The translations under genes were made by a program, and so were the position numbers. Below the pieces are notes generated by a model. The model was not told the origin of the DNA and searched no databases. It saw only the letters and a list, made by a program, of their open reading frames with translations. A DNA stretch of 64,000 nucleotides from Kosakonia cowanii JCM 10956 = DSM 18146. GTDB taxonomy: Bacteria; Pseudomonadota; Gammaproteobacteria; Enterobacterales; Enterobacteriaceae. This document shows, piece after piece, positions 1-7,540 of the stretch; within the stretch, counting starts at the first letter, position 1; each line of letters begins with the position of its first letter. The stretch is taken from the NCBI RefSeq assembly GCF_001975225.1, contig NZ_CP019445.1, positions 3,596,001-3,660,000 on the forward strand, given 5' to 3'.

Positions 1-12
1 ATGGCGCTGGCG

Positions 13-1386
13 TTATTTCAACAAGCGCACGCGGCAGGCTTTGCCTTTGATTTTGCCGTTTTGTAGCTGCTTCCACGCCTGGCGCGCCACGCTCTGTCGC
101 ACTGCGACATAAACATGCGCCGGATGGACGGTGATCTTGCCGATATCGGCCCCATCCAGCCCCATCTCACCCGTTAACGCCCCCAGCACATCGCCCGGAC
201 GCATTTTGGCTTTCTTACCGCCATCAATGCAGAGCGTCGTCATCTCTGCCACCAGCGGCGCAATGGCAACATTGGCTGGCGCAGAAAGCCAGTTCAGCTT
301 CAGGTGCAGCATCTCCGAGAGAATATTCGCCCGCTGCGCCTCTTCCGGTGCGCAGAGGCTAATCGCCAGCCCCTGATTCCCGGCTCGCGCGGTGCGCCCG
401 ATACGGTGAACGTGCACTTCCGGATCCCATGCCAGTTCATAATTGACGACCAGCTCAAGGGATTTGATATCCAGACCGCGCGCGGCGACATCGGTCGCCA
501 CCAGTACACGGGCGCTGCCGTTAGCAAAACGCACCAGCGTCTGGTCGCGGTCACGCTGCTCCAGATCGCCATGCAGCGCCAGCGCGTCCTGGCCTGCGGC
601 GTTCAGCGCATCGCACACTTCCTGGCAATCTTTTTTAGTGTTACAGAAGACCACACAGGAGGCCGGGCGGTGGACGCTCAATAGTTTTTGCAACAGCGGG
701 ATTTTGCCGTGGCGGGAGACTTCAAAAAATTGCTGCTCGATAGCCGGCAGATCGTCAACGGTATCGATCTCCACCGTTTCCGGGTTGCGCTGTACGCGCC
801 CGCTGATAGCAGCAATCGCCTCCGGCCAGGTGGCGGAAAAGAGTAAGGTCTGGCGCTGCGCCGGGGCGAAGCGGATCACCTCATCAATGGCGTCGCTAAA
901 GCCCATATCAAGCATGCGATCGGCTTCATCCATCACCAGCGTTTGCAGGTTCTCCAGCGAAACCGTGCTTTTTTGCAGATGATCCAGCAGGCGGCCCGGC
1001 GTGGCGACGATGATGTGCGGCGCATGCTGCAACGAATCGCGCTGTGCGCCAAACGGCTGGCCGCCGCAGATCGTCAAAATTTTGGTATTCGGCATTGAGC
1101 GCGCCAGACGGCGCAGTTCACTGGCGACCTGATCCGCCAGTTCGCGCGTCGGGCATAAAATCAGCGACTGGGTCTGAAAACGGCTGCTATCGATATGCTG
1201 CAATACGCCAAGACCAAACGCCGCTGTTTTACCGCTGCCGGTTTTTGCCTGCACGCGGACATCTTTTCCGGCCAGAATCAGGGGGAGCGCAGCAGCCTGC
1301 ACGGGGGTCATGGTGAGGTAGCCCAGTTCGTTAAGGTTATCGATCTGGGCGGCGGGCAGCATATTCAGTGTTGAAAAAGCGGTCAA
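13..1386 (-). CDS. dbpA: ATP-dependent RNA helicase DbpA
   Basis: A DEAD-box RNA helicase for late 50S ribosome assembly, activated by hairpin 92 of 23S rRNA. The 457 residues equal the E. coli length. AKTGSGKT (motif I) lies at about 47-54, PTREL at about 79-83, DEAD at 153-156, SAT (motif III) follows, and HRIGRTARAG (motif VI) is in the second RecA lobe. The last 75 residues form the DbpA-type RNA-binding domain that gives rRNA specificity. The gene is intact and transcribed leftward out of the window side. The family role is established knowledge; the assignment rests on near full-length similarity to E. coli DbpA. Confidence 0.97.
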   Translation of the reverse strand: MTAFSTLNMLPAAQIDNLNELGYLTMTPVQAAALPLILAGKDVRVQAKTGSGKTAAFGLGVLQHIDSSRFQTQSLILCPTRELADQVASELRRLARSMPNTKILTICGGQPFGAQRDSLQHAPHIIVATPGRLLDHLQKSTVSLENLQTLVMDEADRMLDMGFSDAIDEVIRFAPAQRQTLLFSATWPEAIAAISGRVQRNPETVEIDTVDDLPAIEQQFFEVSRHGKIPLLQKLLSVHRPASCVVFCNTKKDCQEVCDALNAAGQDALALHGDLEQRDRDQTLVRFANGSARVLVATDVAARGLDIKSLELVVNYELAWDPEVHVHRIGRTARAGNQGLAISLCAPEEAQRANILSEMLHLKLNWLSAPANVAIAPLVAEMTTLCIDGGKKAKMRPGDVLGALTGEMGLDGADIGKITVHPAHVYVAVRQSVARQAWKQLQNGKIKGKACRVRLLK

Positions 1387-1448
1387 AATAGAGTCTCGCG
1401 ATAAAAGGCTTCGGTTCAGCAGGCGCGTATCCTCTCAGATCTGCCCGC

Positions 1449-1598
1449 TTAACGCGACAACTTAATCGGCTCTTCATCCGGCGGCGGATCCGGCAACGGC
1501 TGCGGTTTTGGGATCGGGTCCGGGATTGGTACCGGGTCATTCGGCACGGGGTCGGGCGGCAGTGAATAGAGCGCGTTGCGTAACGTCAGAGTAGCCAT
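1449..1598 (-). CDS. small proline-rich protein, 49 codons
   Basis: A 49-codon reading frame starting ATG with a GGAG Shine-Dalgarno six bases upstream. After a short leader (MATLTLRNALYSL) the protein is a run of Pro-Asp/Pro-Val/Pro-Lys pairs with more than 15 prolines, then an acidic-basic tail ending KLSR. There is no membrane segment or known domain. It sits between dbpA and fnrS on the same strand. Low-complexity small proteins are known in this part of enterobacterial chromosomes, but I cannot name this one. Good RBS and clean codon structure favour a real gene; function unknown. Confidence 0.6.
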   Translation of the reverse strand: MATLTLRNALYSLPPDPVPNDPVPIPDPIPKPQPLPDPPPDEEPIKLSR

Positions 1599-1657
1599 GG
1601 TGATCTCCACTTCAGCATTGTCGTTACTTTAAAGGTAGAAGCTCATGGCGCAGAGGC

Positions 1658-1780
1658 AAAAAAAAAGCCGACTGATTAAGTCGGCATCGTACGAATCAAT
1701 TGTGCTATGCAGTAATTCAAAAAAAGGAAGTAAGACAATATGGAGCGCAACGCCCATCGCTTGACGTTGCATTCACCTGC
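1658..1780 (-). ncRNA. fnrS: FnrS small RNA
   Basis: An Hfq-dependent sRNA induced under anaerobiosis that represses mRNAs of aerobic enzymes. Read on the minus strand it starts GCAGGTGAATGCAACG, the known 5' end of E. coli FnrS. It keeps the internal GTCTTACTTCC and GAATTACTGCATAGCAC segments and ends in a GC-rich hairpin (GCCGACTgattaAGTCGGC) with nine U. The location between zntB and dbpA is the same as in E. coli. Length about 122 nt. Identification is by sequence recall, not a database search. Confidence 0.93.
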
Positions 1781-1815
1781 GACGTGAATATTGCCCTGAA
1801 TAGCCGCGACGTTTA

Positions 1816-1829
1816 TTGACCTCGCTCAA
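1816..1829 (-). promoter_or_regulatory. FNR-binding site of fnrS
   Basis: TTGAGCGAGGTCAA on the minus strand, close to the FNR consensus TTGATnnnnATCAA. It is centred about 42 bases upstream of the predicted FnrS start at 1780, the class II activator position. A plausible -10 (CAATAT) lies near 1788-1793. Confidence 0.8.
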
Positions 1830-1875
1830 CTTAAGTGGCGTTTTAATGTTCAATTAATGTTAAAAAAGTTAAATT

Positions 1876-2859
1876 TTACAGCCATTTACTGCGATGCAGC
1901 CACCAAGTCACACCACCGATCAGCAGCGCTAGCGCGGCGCAGAAGATGGCAAAACTTAAGTGCCAGCCGCCGCCGGGAATGCCGCCAAGGTTGACGCCAA
2001 ACAGCCCGGTTAAAAAGGTGCTGGGGAGAAAAACCATCGCCATTAGCGACATGGTATAGGAGCGCCGCGCAAGTGACTCCTGCATCACCTGGGTGATCTC
2101 GTCGGTCATCACGGCGGTACGCGCAATGCAGGCATCAATCTCATCCAGCCCGCGTCCGAGGCGATCGGCGATATCCTGCATGCGGCGGCGCTGATCGTCG
2201 CTCATCCATGGCAAACGTTCGCTGGTCAGCCGCGCAAAGACATCGCGCTGCGGTGCCATATAACGACGCATCACAATTAACTGCTTACGTAGCAGTGCCA
2301 GAATGCCGCGCGGTGGAACCTGCTGGTCGAGCAGATCATCCTCGAGATCGATAATCCGGTCGTGTAGTGATTCGATAAACTCGCTGGCGTGGTCGGTGAG
2401 CGAATCGCAGACATCCACCAGCCAGCCGCCGCAGTCCGTTGGCCCGCTGCCCTCTTCCAGCTCGCTGACGACATCATCCAGCGCCAGCACTTTCCGCTGG
2501 CGCGTCGAGACGATCATCCGTTCGTCCATATACACGCGCACGGCGACCAGCTGATCGGGGCGTTCGTCGGTGCTGCCATTAATGCAGCGCAGCGTAATCA
2601 GTGTCCCCTCGCCCATGCGGCTTACTCTGGGCCGCAAACTCTCGCCCGCCAGCGCGTTACGCACGCTGTTCGGTAAGACGGGTGTCGTTTCAAGCCACTG
2701 CGCGCTCTCCTGGTTGGTGTAATTCAGGTGCACCCAGCAGGGTGTCTGGGCGGTGATATCATCATCCGCTGCCAGCGGTTTGACGCCGCCTTTGCCGTCC
2801 AGCTGCCACGCGTAAACCGCGTCCGGCACCTGCAGGTCGGCTCCTTTAATGGCTTCCAC
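1876..2859 (-). CDS. zntB: zinc transporter ZntB
   Basis: An inner-membrane zinc transporter of the CorA superfamily. The GTG start at 2859 gives 327 residues, the E. coli length, and has GGAGG just upstream; a longer in-frame ATG at 2901 would add 14 unmatched residues. A large N-terminal cytoplasmic alpha/beta region and long helices are followed by two C-terminal membrane segments. The pore signature is [10 protein letters not shown], where ZntB has GVN in place of CorA's GMN. The protein ends HRSKWL. It lies downstream of the chemoreceptor gene, separated by a terminator. Confidence 0.96.
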   Translation of the reverse strand: MEAIKGADLQVPDAVYAWQLDGKGGVKPLAADDDITAQTPCWVHLNYTNQESAQWLETTPVLPNSVRNALAGESLRPRVSRMGEGTLITLRCINGSTDERPDQLVAVRVYMDERMIVSTRQRKVLALDDVVSELEEGSGPTDCGGWLVDVCDSLTDHASEFIESLHDRIIDLEDDLLDQQVPPRGILALLRKQLIVMRRYMAPQRDVFARLTSERLPWMSDDQRRRMQDIADRLGRGLDEIDACIARTAVMTDEITQVMQESLARRSYTMSLMAMVFLPSTFLTGLFGVNLGGIPGGGWHLSFAIFCAALALLIGGVTWWLHRSKWL

Positions 2860-2960
2860 TGCGCCTCCACATTCAGTCTTAGTTGATGACAGTCTAGCCA
2901 TGCGCCAAGGTTAAGCAATCATGGCGCTGAATTTGCTAACAAATTACGACGGATTGCCAT

Positions 2961-2987
2961 AAAAAAAGCCCGCAATGCGGGCTTTTT
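2961..2987 (-). terminator. rho-independent terminator after the chemoreceptor gene
   Basis: AGCCCGC-att-GCGGGCT stem with T runs on both sides, so it can work in both directions. On the minus strand it lies 17 bases after the stop of the chemoreceptor gene at 3004. Confidence 0.85.
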
Positions 2988-3003
2988 ATCCACTAGGGCG
3001 CTA

Positions 3004-4188
3004 TCAAAACGAGTGCCAGTAGTTCTCCTGGCCGCCACCGACCGCCGCCGTAAGCGGAGCCCGCGGCTTCTCTGGCTGCGCATCGCGTTGACGCGCAGGC
3101 GCAGGCTTTTCATCAGCCAGGCTAAATTTACTGGTGCGCTGCTGTAACTCTTCAACGCGATGTTTCAGTAGATCCGACGAACCGGCAAGTTCATCAACCA
3201 CCGATACGTTGCTTTGCGTAACCTGCTCCAGCTCCGCCAGCGCAAGGGTGATTTGCGCAATACCCTTCTCCTGCTGCAGCGTGGAGACGGCAATCTCATC
3301 CATCAGCTTACTGACAATGCTGGCACCGGAGACAATCTCCTGCATGTTCTGCCCGGCTTCGCTCACCACTGTCGCGCCCTGAGTGACGTTATCGGTCGTG
3401 ACGGCAATCAGCGATTTAATGTTCTTCGCCGCCTCGGCGCTACGGTGCGCAAGGCTGCGCACTTCGCCCGCCACCACCGAGAAACCTTTGCCGTGATCGC
3501 CGGCGCGCGCCGCTTCCACCGCGGCGTTCAGCGCCAGAATATTGGTCTGGAAAGCGATGCCATCAATAATGGAGATAATTTCGCGCATCTGCTCCGCGCA
3601 ATCGGTAATGGATTGCATATTCTTCGCCACCTGCCCCATCAACTGGCCGCCGCGTTCAGCGCAGGAAGAGGCGTCATTGGCGCGGGTGCTGGCAAGCCGC
3701 GTGTTATCGGCGTTGTTTTTGGTGCTGGAAGCCATCTCTTCCATGCTGGAGGCGGTCTGCACCAGTGCTGCGGATTGCTCTTCCGTTTTCACCGACAAAT
3801 CGGCACTGCGTGAAGCGAGCTGGGCGGAAAGCCCGAGCGCATTATCAGAGGAGAGGCGTATCTCTTTGACCAGCACGGCAATACTGGCGGATAAGCTATT
3901 GATACCGGGAATTAAACGGCCAGCACAGTTATTACCAAACTCCGGAATAACAATCGACAGATTACCTGCCGTCACCGCCTCAATACTTCTCTTCACCGTA
4001 TTAATTGGCGTCACCAGATACTGCGTTAAATATATCCATATTAATGCCAGCGAAATAATCGATACGATACTTACCGCAGCAATTAATGGGATATTTTTTG
4101 AGAGCACGATCACTATCGCATCAACGATAACAAAAGAGACCAGAAGGTAAAAAAATATAAAGGTACGAACACTGAGATTTCTTAACAT
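3004..4188 (-). CDS. methyl-accepting chemotaxis protein without periplasmic sensor
   Basis: A chemoreceptor that would signal through CheW/CheA. From the ATG at 4188 (MLRNLSVRTF...) the protein has 394 residues. Two hydrophobic segments lie at about 8-25 and 30-52, joined by a very short loop, so there is no periplasmic ligand-binding domain. A HAMP region follows, then a long signalling coiled coil whose hairpin tip carries the conserved GIAFQTNILALNAAVEAARAG core. The last residues NYWHSF resemble the NWETF tether that recruits CheR/CheB. A GTG 22 codons upstream is an alternative start. The signal may be sensed through the membrane or a partner; the ligand cannot be inferred. Confidence 0.88.
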   Translation of the reverse strand: MLRNLSVRTFIFFYLLVSFVIVDAIVIVLSKNIPLIAAVSIVSIISLALIWIYLTQYLVTPINTVKRSIEAVTAGNLSIVIPEFGNNCAGRLIPGINSLSASIAVLVKEIRLSSDNALGLSAQLASRSADLSVKTEEQSAALVQTASSMEEMASSTKNNADNTRLASTRANDASSCAERGGQLMGQVAKNMQSITDCAEQMREIISIIDGIAFQTNILALNAAVEAARAGDHGKGFSVVAGEVRSLAHRSAEAAKNIKSLIAVTTDNVTQGATVVSEAGQNMQEIVSGASIVSKLMDEIAVSTLQQEKGIAQITLALAELEQVTQSNVSVVDELAGSSDLLKHRVEELQQRTSKFSLADEKPAPARQRDAQPEKPRAPLTAAVGGGQENYWHSF

Positions 4189-4615
4189 AATGAGACTCGC
4201 CAGAACACCGGAGAACGGTAGCCTCGTTATAACACTCGCAATCCGCTTTGACACGGCTAATTTAGCGCAATGCCAGGTTTGCCTTAAAGCGCCTTAGATT
4301 TTACTTAAGTAATGTAAATTAACCTTTTTACAGTAATACATCCAGTATAAACACCCATAAAACGCACTAAAACAGGTTGCGTGCAAAACAATATATCATA
4401 TAAAAAGGGTTTAATTAGCGAGATAATTTTGACGCACTACATATTTAATTTAGCCAGAATAAAGCTTATCTAAATAATTAAAGATTTAGTTTTTTATGCC
4501 GATATTAATATGTTCAATTCAGACGCTGATCTATTTAATAGCAAAATTAAACAGGCGCTGCTGCTTGTAAACAAGCCAGCATAACGCCTCTTTCGTTTTA
4601 AACGTGGTGCGACAA
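4189..4615. other. AT-rich gene-free spacer
   Basis: About 430 AT-rich bases between the chemoreceptor start and the ydiH-like stop. It should hold the promoter of the chemoreceptor gene, but I see no convincing -35/-10 pair, RNA gene or ORF. No FlhDC or sigma-28 site could be pinned down by eye. Confidence 0.5.
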
Positions 4616-4804
4616 TCAGTGGATGCCAAGCCGCCAGGCAAAGTCGATCTCCTCTTTCAGCTCACTATGGGAGAGCGTAAGCAGATCTTCAAACTCAAGT
4701 TTTAGCAGGTTCAGTCTCTTCAGGTATTCAGCCGGGGTGAGCGCGCTTTTGTCGCGACGCAGGTATTCGATGGCCAGTTCGGTAGGGTTGAGTGGGTTCG
4801 ACAT
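4616..4804 (-). CDS. ydiH: YdiH-like small protein
   Basis: A 62-residue protein starting MSNPLNPTELAIEYLRRD and ending FAWRLGIH, very like the 62-residue E. coli YdiH as I recall it. The start at 4804 has AGAGGAT six bases upstream; a longer in-frame start would add an unmatched leader. It is charged and helical with no membrane segment. The function of YdiH is unknown. In E. coli ydiH is not next to zntB, so its position here differs. It is a monocistronic unit divergent from the RyhB-type sRNA. Confidence 0.75.
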   Translation of the reverse strand: MSNPLNPTELAIEYLRRDKSALTPAEYLKRLNLLKLEFEDLLTLSHSELKEEIDFAWRLGIH

Positions 4805-4932
4805 AACATCCTCTTGGTTGGTTAAAACATCAGCACTATAGCACAATTGGCTGCCTGTTTTTTGACCATGGTCGGAAAAATCTGCCGTAAACGCCCGTTA
4901 TACGCGGCCTGCGGGAAAAATGTAAAAAGGAG

Positions 4933-4961
4933 TTGCATGTTCAAATGATAAAGATTATCTT
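4933..4961 (+). promoter_or_regulatory. Fur-box promoter of the RyhB-type sRNA
   Basis: TTGCAT (4933-4938), 17 bases, then TATCTT (4956-4961) form a sigma-70 promoter. The spacer and -10 are covered by AATGATAAAGATTATCTTT, close to the 19-bp Fur consensus, so iron-loaded Fur would block RNA polymerase. Confidence 0.8.
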
Positions 4962-4966
4962 TCTCA

Positions 4967-5063
4967 TTACTGAATAGTTGAGTAACCCACTCAACTATTC
5001 AGTACGACATTGCTCACATTGCTTCCAGTATTTTTTGCCCGCTCTCTGTAGCGGGCTTTTTTT
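4967..5063 (+). ncRNA. ryhB2: RyhB-family sRNA (second RyhB copy, RyhB-2/IsrE type)
   Basis: A Fur-repressed small RNA of about 97 nt that should turn down iron-using proteins when iron is scarce. It contains the RyhB pairing core ACGACATTGCTCACATTG followed by CTTCCAGTATT at about 5004-5031. The 5' part is a different hairpin from E. coli RyhB: CTGAATAGTTGAGT / ACTCAACTATTCAG, a perfect 14-bp stem. The terminator is GCCCGC-tctctgta-GCGGGC plus seven T. Classic ryhB lies near yhhX, so this is expected to be a paralog, as in Salmonella RyhB-2; that part is inference because the rest of the genome is not shown. Confidence 0.88.
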
Positions 5064-5179
5064 GCCCTTTGCTCATCTGCGGCTGCGTCTCCTTTTTTCC
5101 TCCATTGTGCCTCCACAATACTTAACTAAAATTTTCGGCATACCTGCCCAGACAGGAAACTTTCAGCAATCAACGACTT

Positions 5180-5217
5180 TCCCCCTTACTTCCCGTGATG
5201 TAAGGGGGATTTTTTTA
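5180..5217 (+). terminator. strong hairpin terminator next to the attachment site
   Basis: CCCCCTTAC-ttcccgtgat-GTAAGGGGG followed by seven T on the plus strand. It directly abuts the displaced mppA 3' end, so before integration it separated convergent ryhB2 and mppA transcripts. Confidence 0.85.
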
Positions 5218-5227
5218 TCAGTGCTTG

Positions 5228-5258
5228 ATGATGTTATACGGGACCATTTTTATGATGT
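5228..5258. other. probable attL (left prophage junction)
   Basis: On the minus strand 5232-5218 reads Ile-Ile-Lys-His-stop, the same C-terminal peptide that ends mppA at the other junction but with different codons, as expected for a displaced native 3' end. The core could be ATGATGT (5228-5234, matching 52833-52839). TTTTATGATGT at 5248-5258 also matches 52829-52839 exactly. The exact crossover point is unresolved. Confidence 0.6.
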
Positions 5259-5353
5259 GAGATGAAGTAAGCTAAAAGCAGGTTGAAAGCAATGCATTAG
5301 CGCAAGACGAATCGACACCTTCAGAGGTTTTGAGTTGTTTTGTGCTAATTTTT

Positions 5354-5374
5354 TGCCCCATCCATGCCCCATCC
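5354..5374. repeat. candidate integrase arm-type sites, left end
   Basis: Two copies of TGCCCCATCC-type sequence in tandem. A related pair (ACCCCACCCATGCCCCAC, 52753-52770) lies inside the 3' end of int near the right junction. Repeats just inside both prophage ends are typical of arm-type integrase sites; the function is inferred. Confidence 0.4.
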
Positions 5375-5375
5375 T

Positions 5376-5765
5376 TCACATCACCGGATTATCATCGAAC
5401 TCGCCGGTGCGCGCGTCGTTGATGATGTAGGTGATCACACCTTTGAAAACCAGGCGGCCGTCATAATCCTCATCCGTCATTGCGTAGGTTATTTCGGTCC
5501 GGTCCAGCTCTTCCAGTCTCGGGCGCGGATGAAGGCGCAGCCGCAGCATCCGAATCTTCTCATCCAGGTGACACATAACCAGAGAGCCATCTACTGGCGT
5601 TGCCGAAGTGTCCAGGATCAGCAGAGCACCTTTCTTTATCGCCTCACGCCGGGACTCAGTCGCCGCGCGCAGGAAGTAAGTTGCGGACGGTACGCGGATC
5701 AGTTCATGGTCGAGGGATATCTTTTCATCCATGTAATCAGCAGCTGGCGAAGGAAAGCCCATCAC
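5376..5765 (-). CDS. UmuD'-like S24 peptidase-fold protein (HumD type)
   Basis: A 129-residue relative of UmuD, the Pol V accessory subunit that is cleaved in the SOS response. The protein begins M-GFPSPAADY, exactly where RecA-driven cleavage (Cys-Gly) would leave UmuD', so it looks born in the processed form like P1 HumD. The serine aligned with UmuD Ser60 is present (AATESRRE), but the position of catalytic Lys97 appears to be leucine in KIRMLRLRLHP, so self-cleavage is not expected. It overlaps the upstream 79-residue gene by four bases (ATGA), forming an SOS operon at the left prophage end. No umuC lies beside it; it could partner host UmuC. Confidence 0.82.
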   Translation of the reverse strand: MMGFPSPAADYMDEKISLDHELIRVPSATYFLRAATESRREAIKKGALLILDTSATPVDGSLVMCHLDEKIRMLRLRLHPRPRLEELDRTEITYAMTDEDYDGRLVFKGVITYIINDARTGEFDDNPVM

Positions 5766-6001
5766 AGACCACCGTTCGGGTTGTACATCATGAACGTGCG
5801 GAGTTCTCCCTCTTGCTGAGAGATATCCTTGAACGTGCTGACGTGGACCTCAATCCACTGATTAGCCTGTCGTGGTGACCAATCCCAGTTAAAGCTAAGC
5901 AACGTCTTCACGAAGTTCTCCGTTGTAACCGTGCGCCGCCCGCTCGGCTCCATCACTATGGCCTGCCTGAATGCTGTCTCAATATCGTCTCTGCGTGGCA
6001 T
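5762..6001 (-). CDS. SOS-controlled phage protein of unknown function
   Basis: A 79-residue protein (MPRRDDIETAFRQAIV...) with a helical N-terminus, two WxW/W-rich patches (FNWDWSPRQANQWIE) and a terminal NPNGGL. I do not recognise a domain of known activity. It is first in a two-gene unit with the UmuD'-like gene and is preceded by a perfect LexA site, so both are expected to be made after DNA damage. The start is fixed by the LexA-site distance and the coupling downstream. Confidence 0.72.
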   Translation of the reverse strand: MPRRDDIETAFRQAIVMEPSGRRTVTTENFVKTLLSFNWDWSPRQANQWIEVHVSTFKDISQQEGELRTFMMYNPNGGL

Positions 6002-6018
6002 GATATGCCCTCAATGAA

Positions 6019-6038
6019 TACTGTTTTTATATACAGTA
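6019..6038 (-). promoter_or_regulatory. LexA (SOS) box
   Basis: TACTGTTTTTATATACAGTA matches the LexA consensus TACTGTatatatatACAGTA in all conserved positions. It lies 18 bases before the ATG of the 79-residue gene and marks the operon as SOS-inducible in the lysogen. Confidence 0.92.
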
Positions 6039-6270
6039 TTTGACTCCCAAGGCTATATCAAGAAGGCGAATCCTATTGATGTTCGGAATTTTGATGGAAA
6101 TTTTTTCTGACTATAAGGATTCTCTTGCTACACAAAGGCTTATTTTTCTAAGATTTCCCCACTGCCTCATCGATAGATGCCCCGCCCGAGGCTAGACTCT
6201 TACCATTCAAACTAACGGACTTAATATGCTCAAACTTTGGGAGAATCTGCTCCAAAATTATAGTTTTGGG

Positions 6271-7436
6271 CTAAGGATTGACCTTCTTAGATTTATTATT
6301 TTCAACCATATTTAGAGCATACTTAGAAATTTTTATGCTATTGAAATCGATTAATTTAAAAAACACGATTGAAAAAATATAAATTGTTACTATTGTGAAT
6401 ATTGATGAGATTATCGCACTATAGACATATTCAAATCCGGAATGAACACAGAGCATGTATATATTGCTTGTCACCACGTAATAAACAGGCATTTGGAGAA
6501 GATAGGCAGAAAAAGAAAGCTTTCCAAGCCAAACAGATAATTTATTTGATGTAATAAAAGAAAGGCAATCTGATCTAAGAGATGAATAAACTATTAAAAC
6601 TCCAGAAAGCATATTAAAAAAATAGTAGTGAAGGATTCTTCCTCCAGGCATGTCGAATGTCATATATGAAGTTACAAGTGAATAAGATGGCTGCCTGTAG
6701 TGATAGCCGGCAAGATAAGAACCAATAATGAATATCGCTATAGCTACCGCCCTGTAACTAATTCCTCTTGAAAAAAATATGCTGATACCAAAATAAAATG
6801 AAGCATATCCGTATCCATCCTTACCAGGAGAGCACAAACAAAACAATATTCCAATGACCGTAGGAGCAAGGACTTTATTCTTTAAATTAACAATCAATGG
6901 TAATGACGCAAACACCAAAAGGGAACCATAAAACTCAATTTTCATGGTCCATGTAACCCAATTGTATCTATTATCCCCTAAGAATATTGAGTCAAAGAGA
7001 CCATTGCTTATTGCGCCACCCAATGTAACATCAACGTTTTTACCATAACTACTAATCCATGGGAGATTGCCAGTACTATCCTTAAACAAAGAAAATGCAA
7101 AATAACAAATTATTACTGAAGAAAGAGTTGGTATGCAAAGCCTTATATATCTCCTTGCTGCCATATTGCAGCAATTTCTTAAGATATCGCCATTACTTAC
7201 ACAGGCATAAGAAAGAACATAACCACTAAGAACAAAAAAATATAAACCGCTGACGTACCTGAATAAAGAACACCAGCCGGAATGCTGTATATTAACTTAT
7301 CAAACCACCCAAGTGCCAAACTTGGATTCTCTCCGTGTAAATATGGCAGGAAAATTAATGAAAGGTGTGACATTATGACCATAAAACAGGCTATCCCCCT
7401 AACTCCTTCGATTGAGGATATTTTTCTATCTTTCAT
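6271..7436 (-). pseudogene. O-acyltransferase (acyltransferase-3 family), frameshifted at an A7 tract
   Basis: An integral membrane acetyltransferase of the OafA/Oac type that would modify O-antigen or another surface sugar, a typical phage conversion enzyme. The N-terminal part (IEGVRGIACFMVIMSHL, with the family's R..A...V..H) is in one frame to a stop at 7197. The rest (about ten hydrophobic helices) continues in another frame from 7164. An eighth A in the plus-strand A7 run at 7234-7240 would restore a continuous protein of about 388 residues through GYVLSYAC. The gene is strongly AT-rich compared with its neighbours, a sign of transfer. It lies between the tailspike and the prophage end, the usual moron position. 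Either broken, phase-variable or a base-calling error. Confidence 0.8.
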
Positions 7437-7540
7437 GCCTGGTTACCATTAGTTATGAATAAAATTAACTTAGTATCTCATTATGTAAGTAAAATGTGAA
7501 GCTGGTAAATGGAGGCCGATCCTTGGCCTTATGCTGGTTT

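Noticed and set aside
5376..6001. DinI/ImpC-type gene upstream of the UmuD-like gene
   Set aside because: The 79-residue protein does not show DinI family sequence, so no such name was given.
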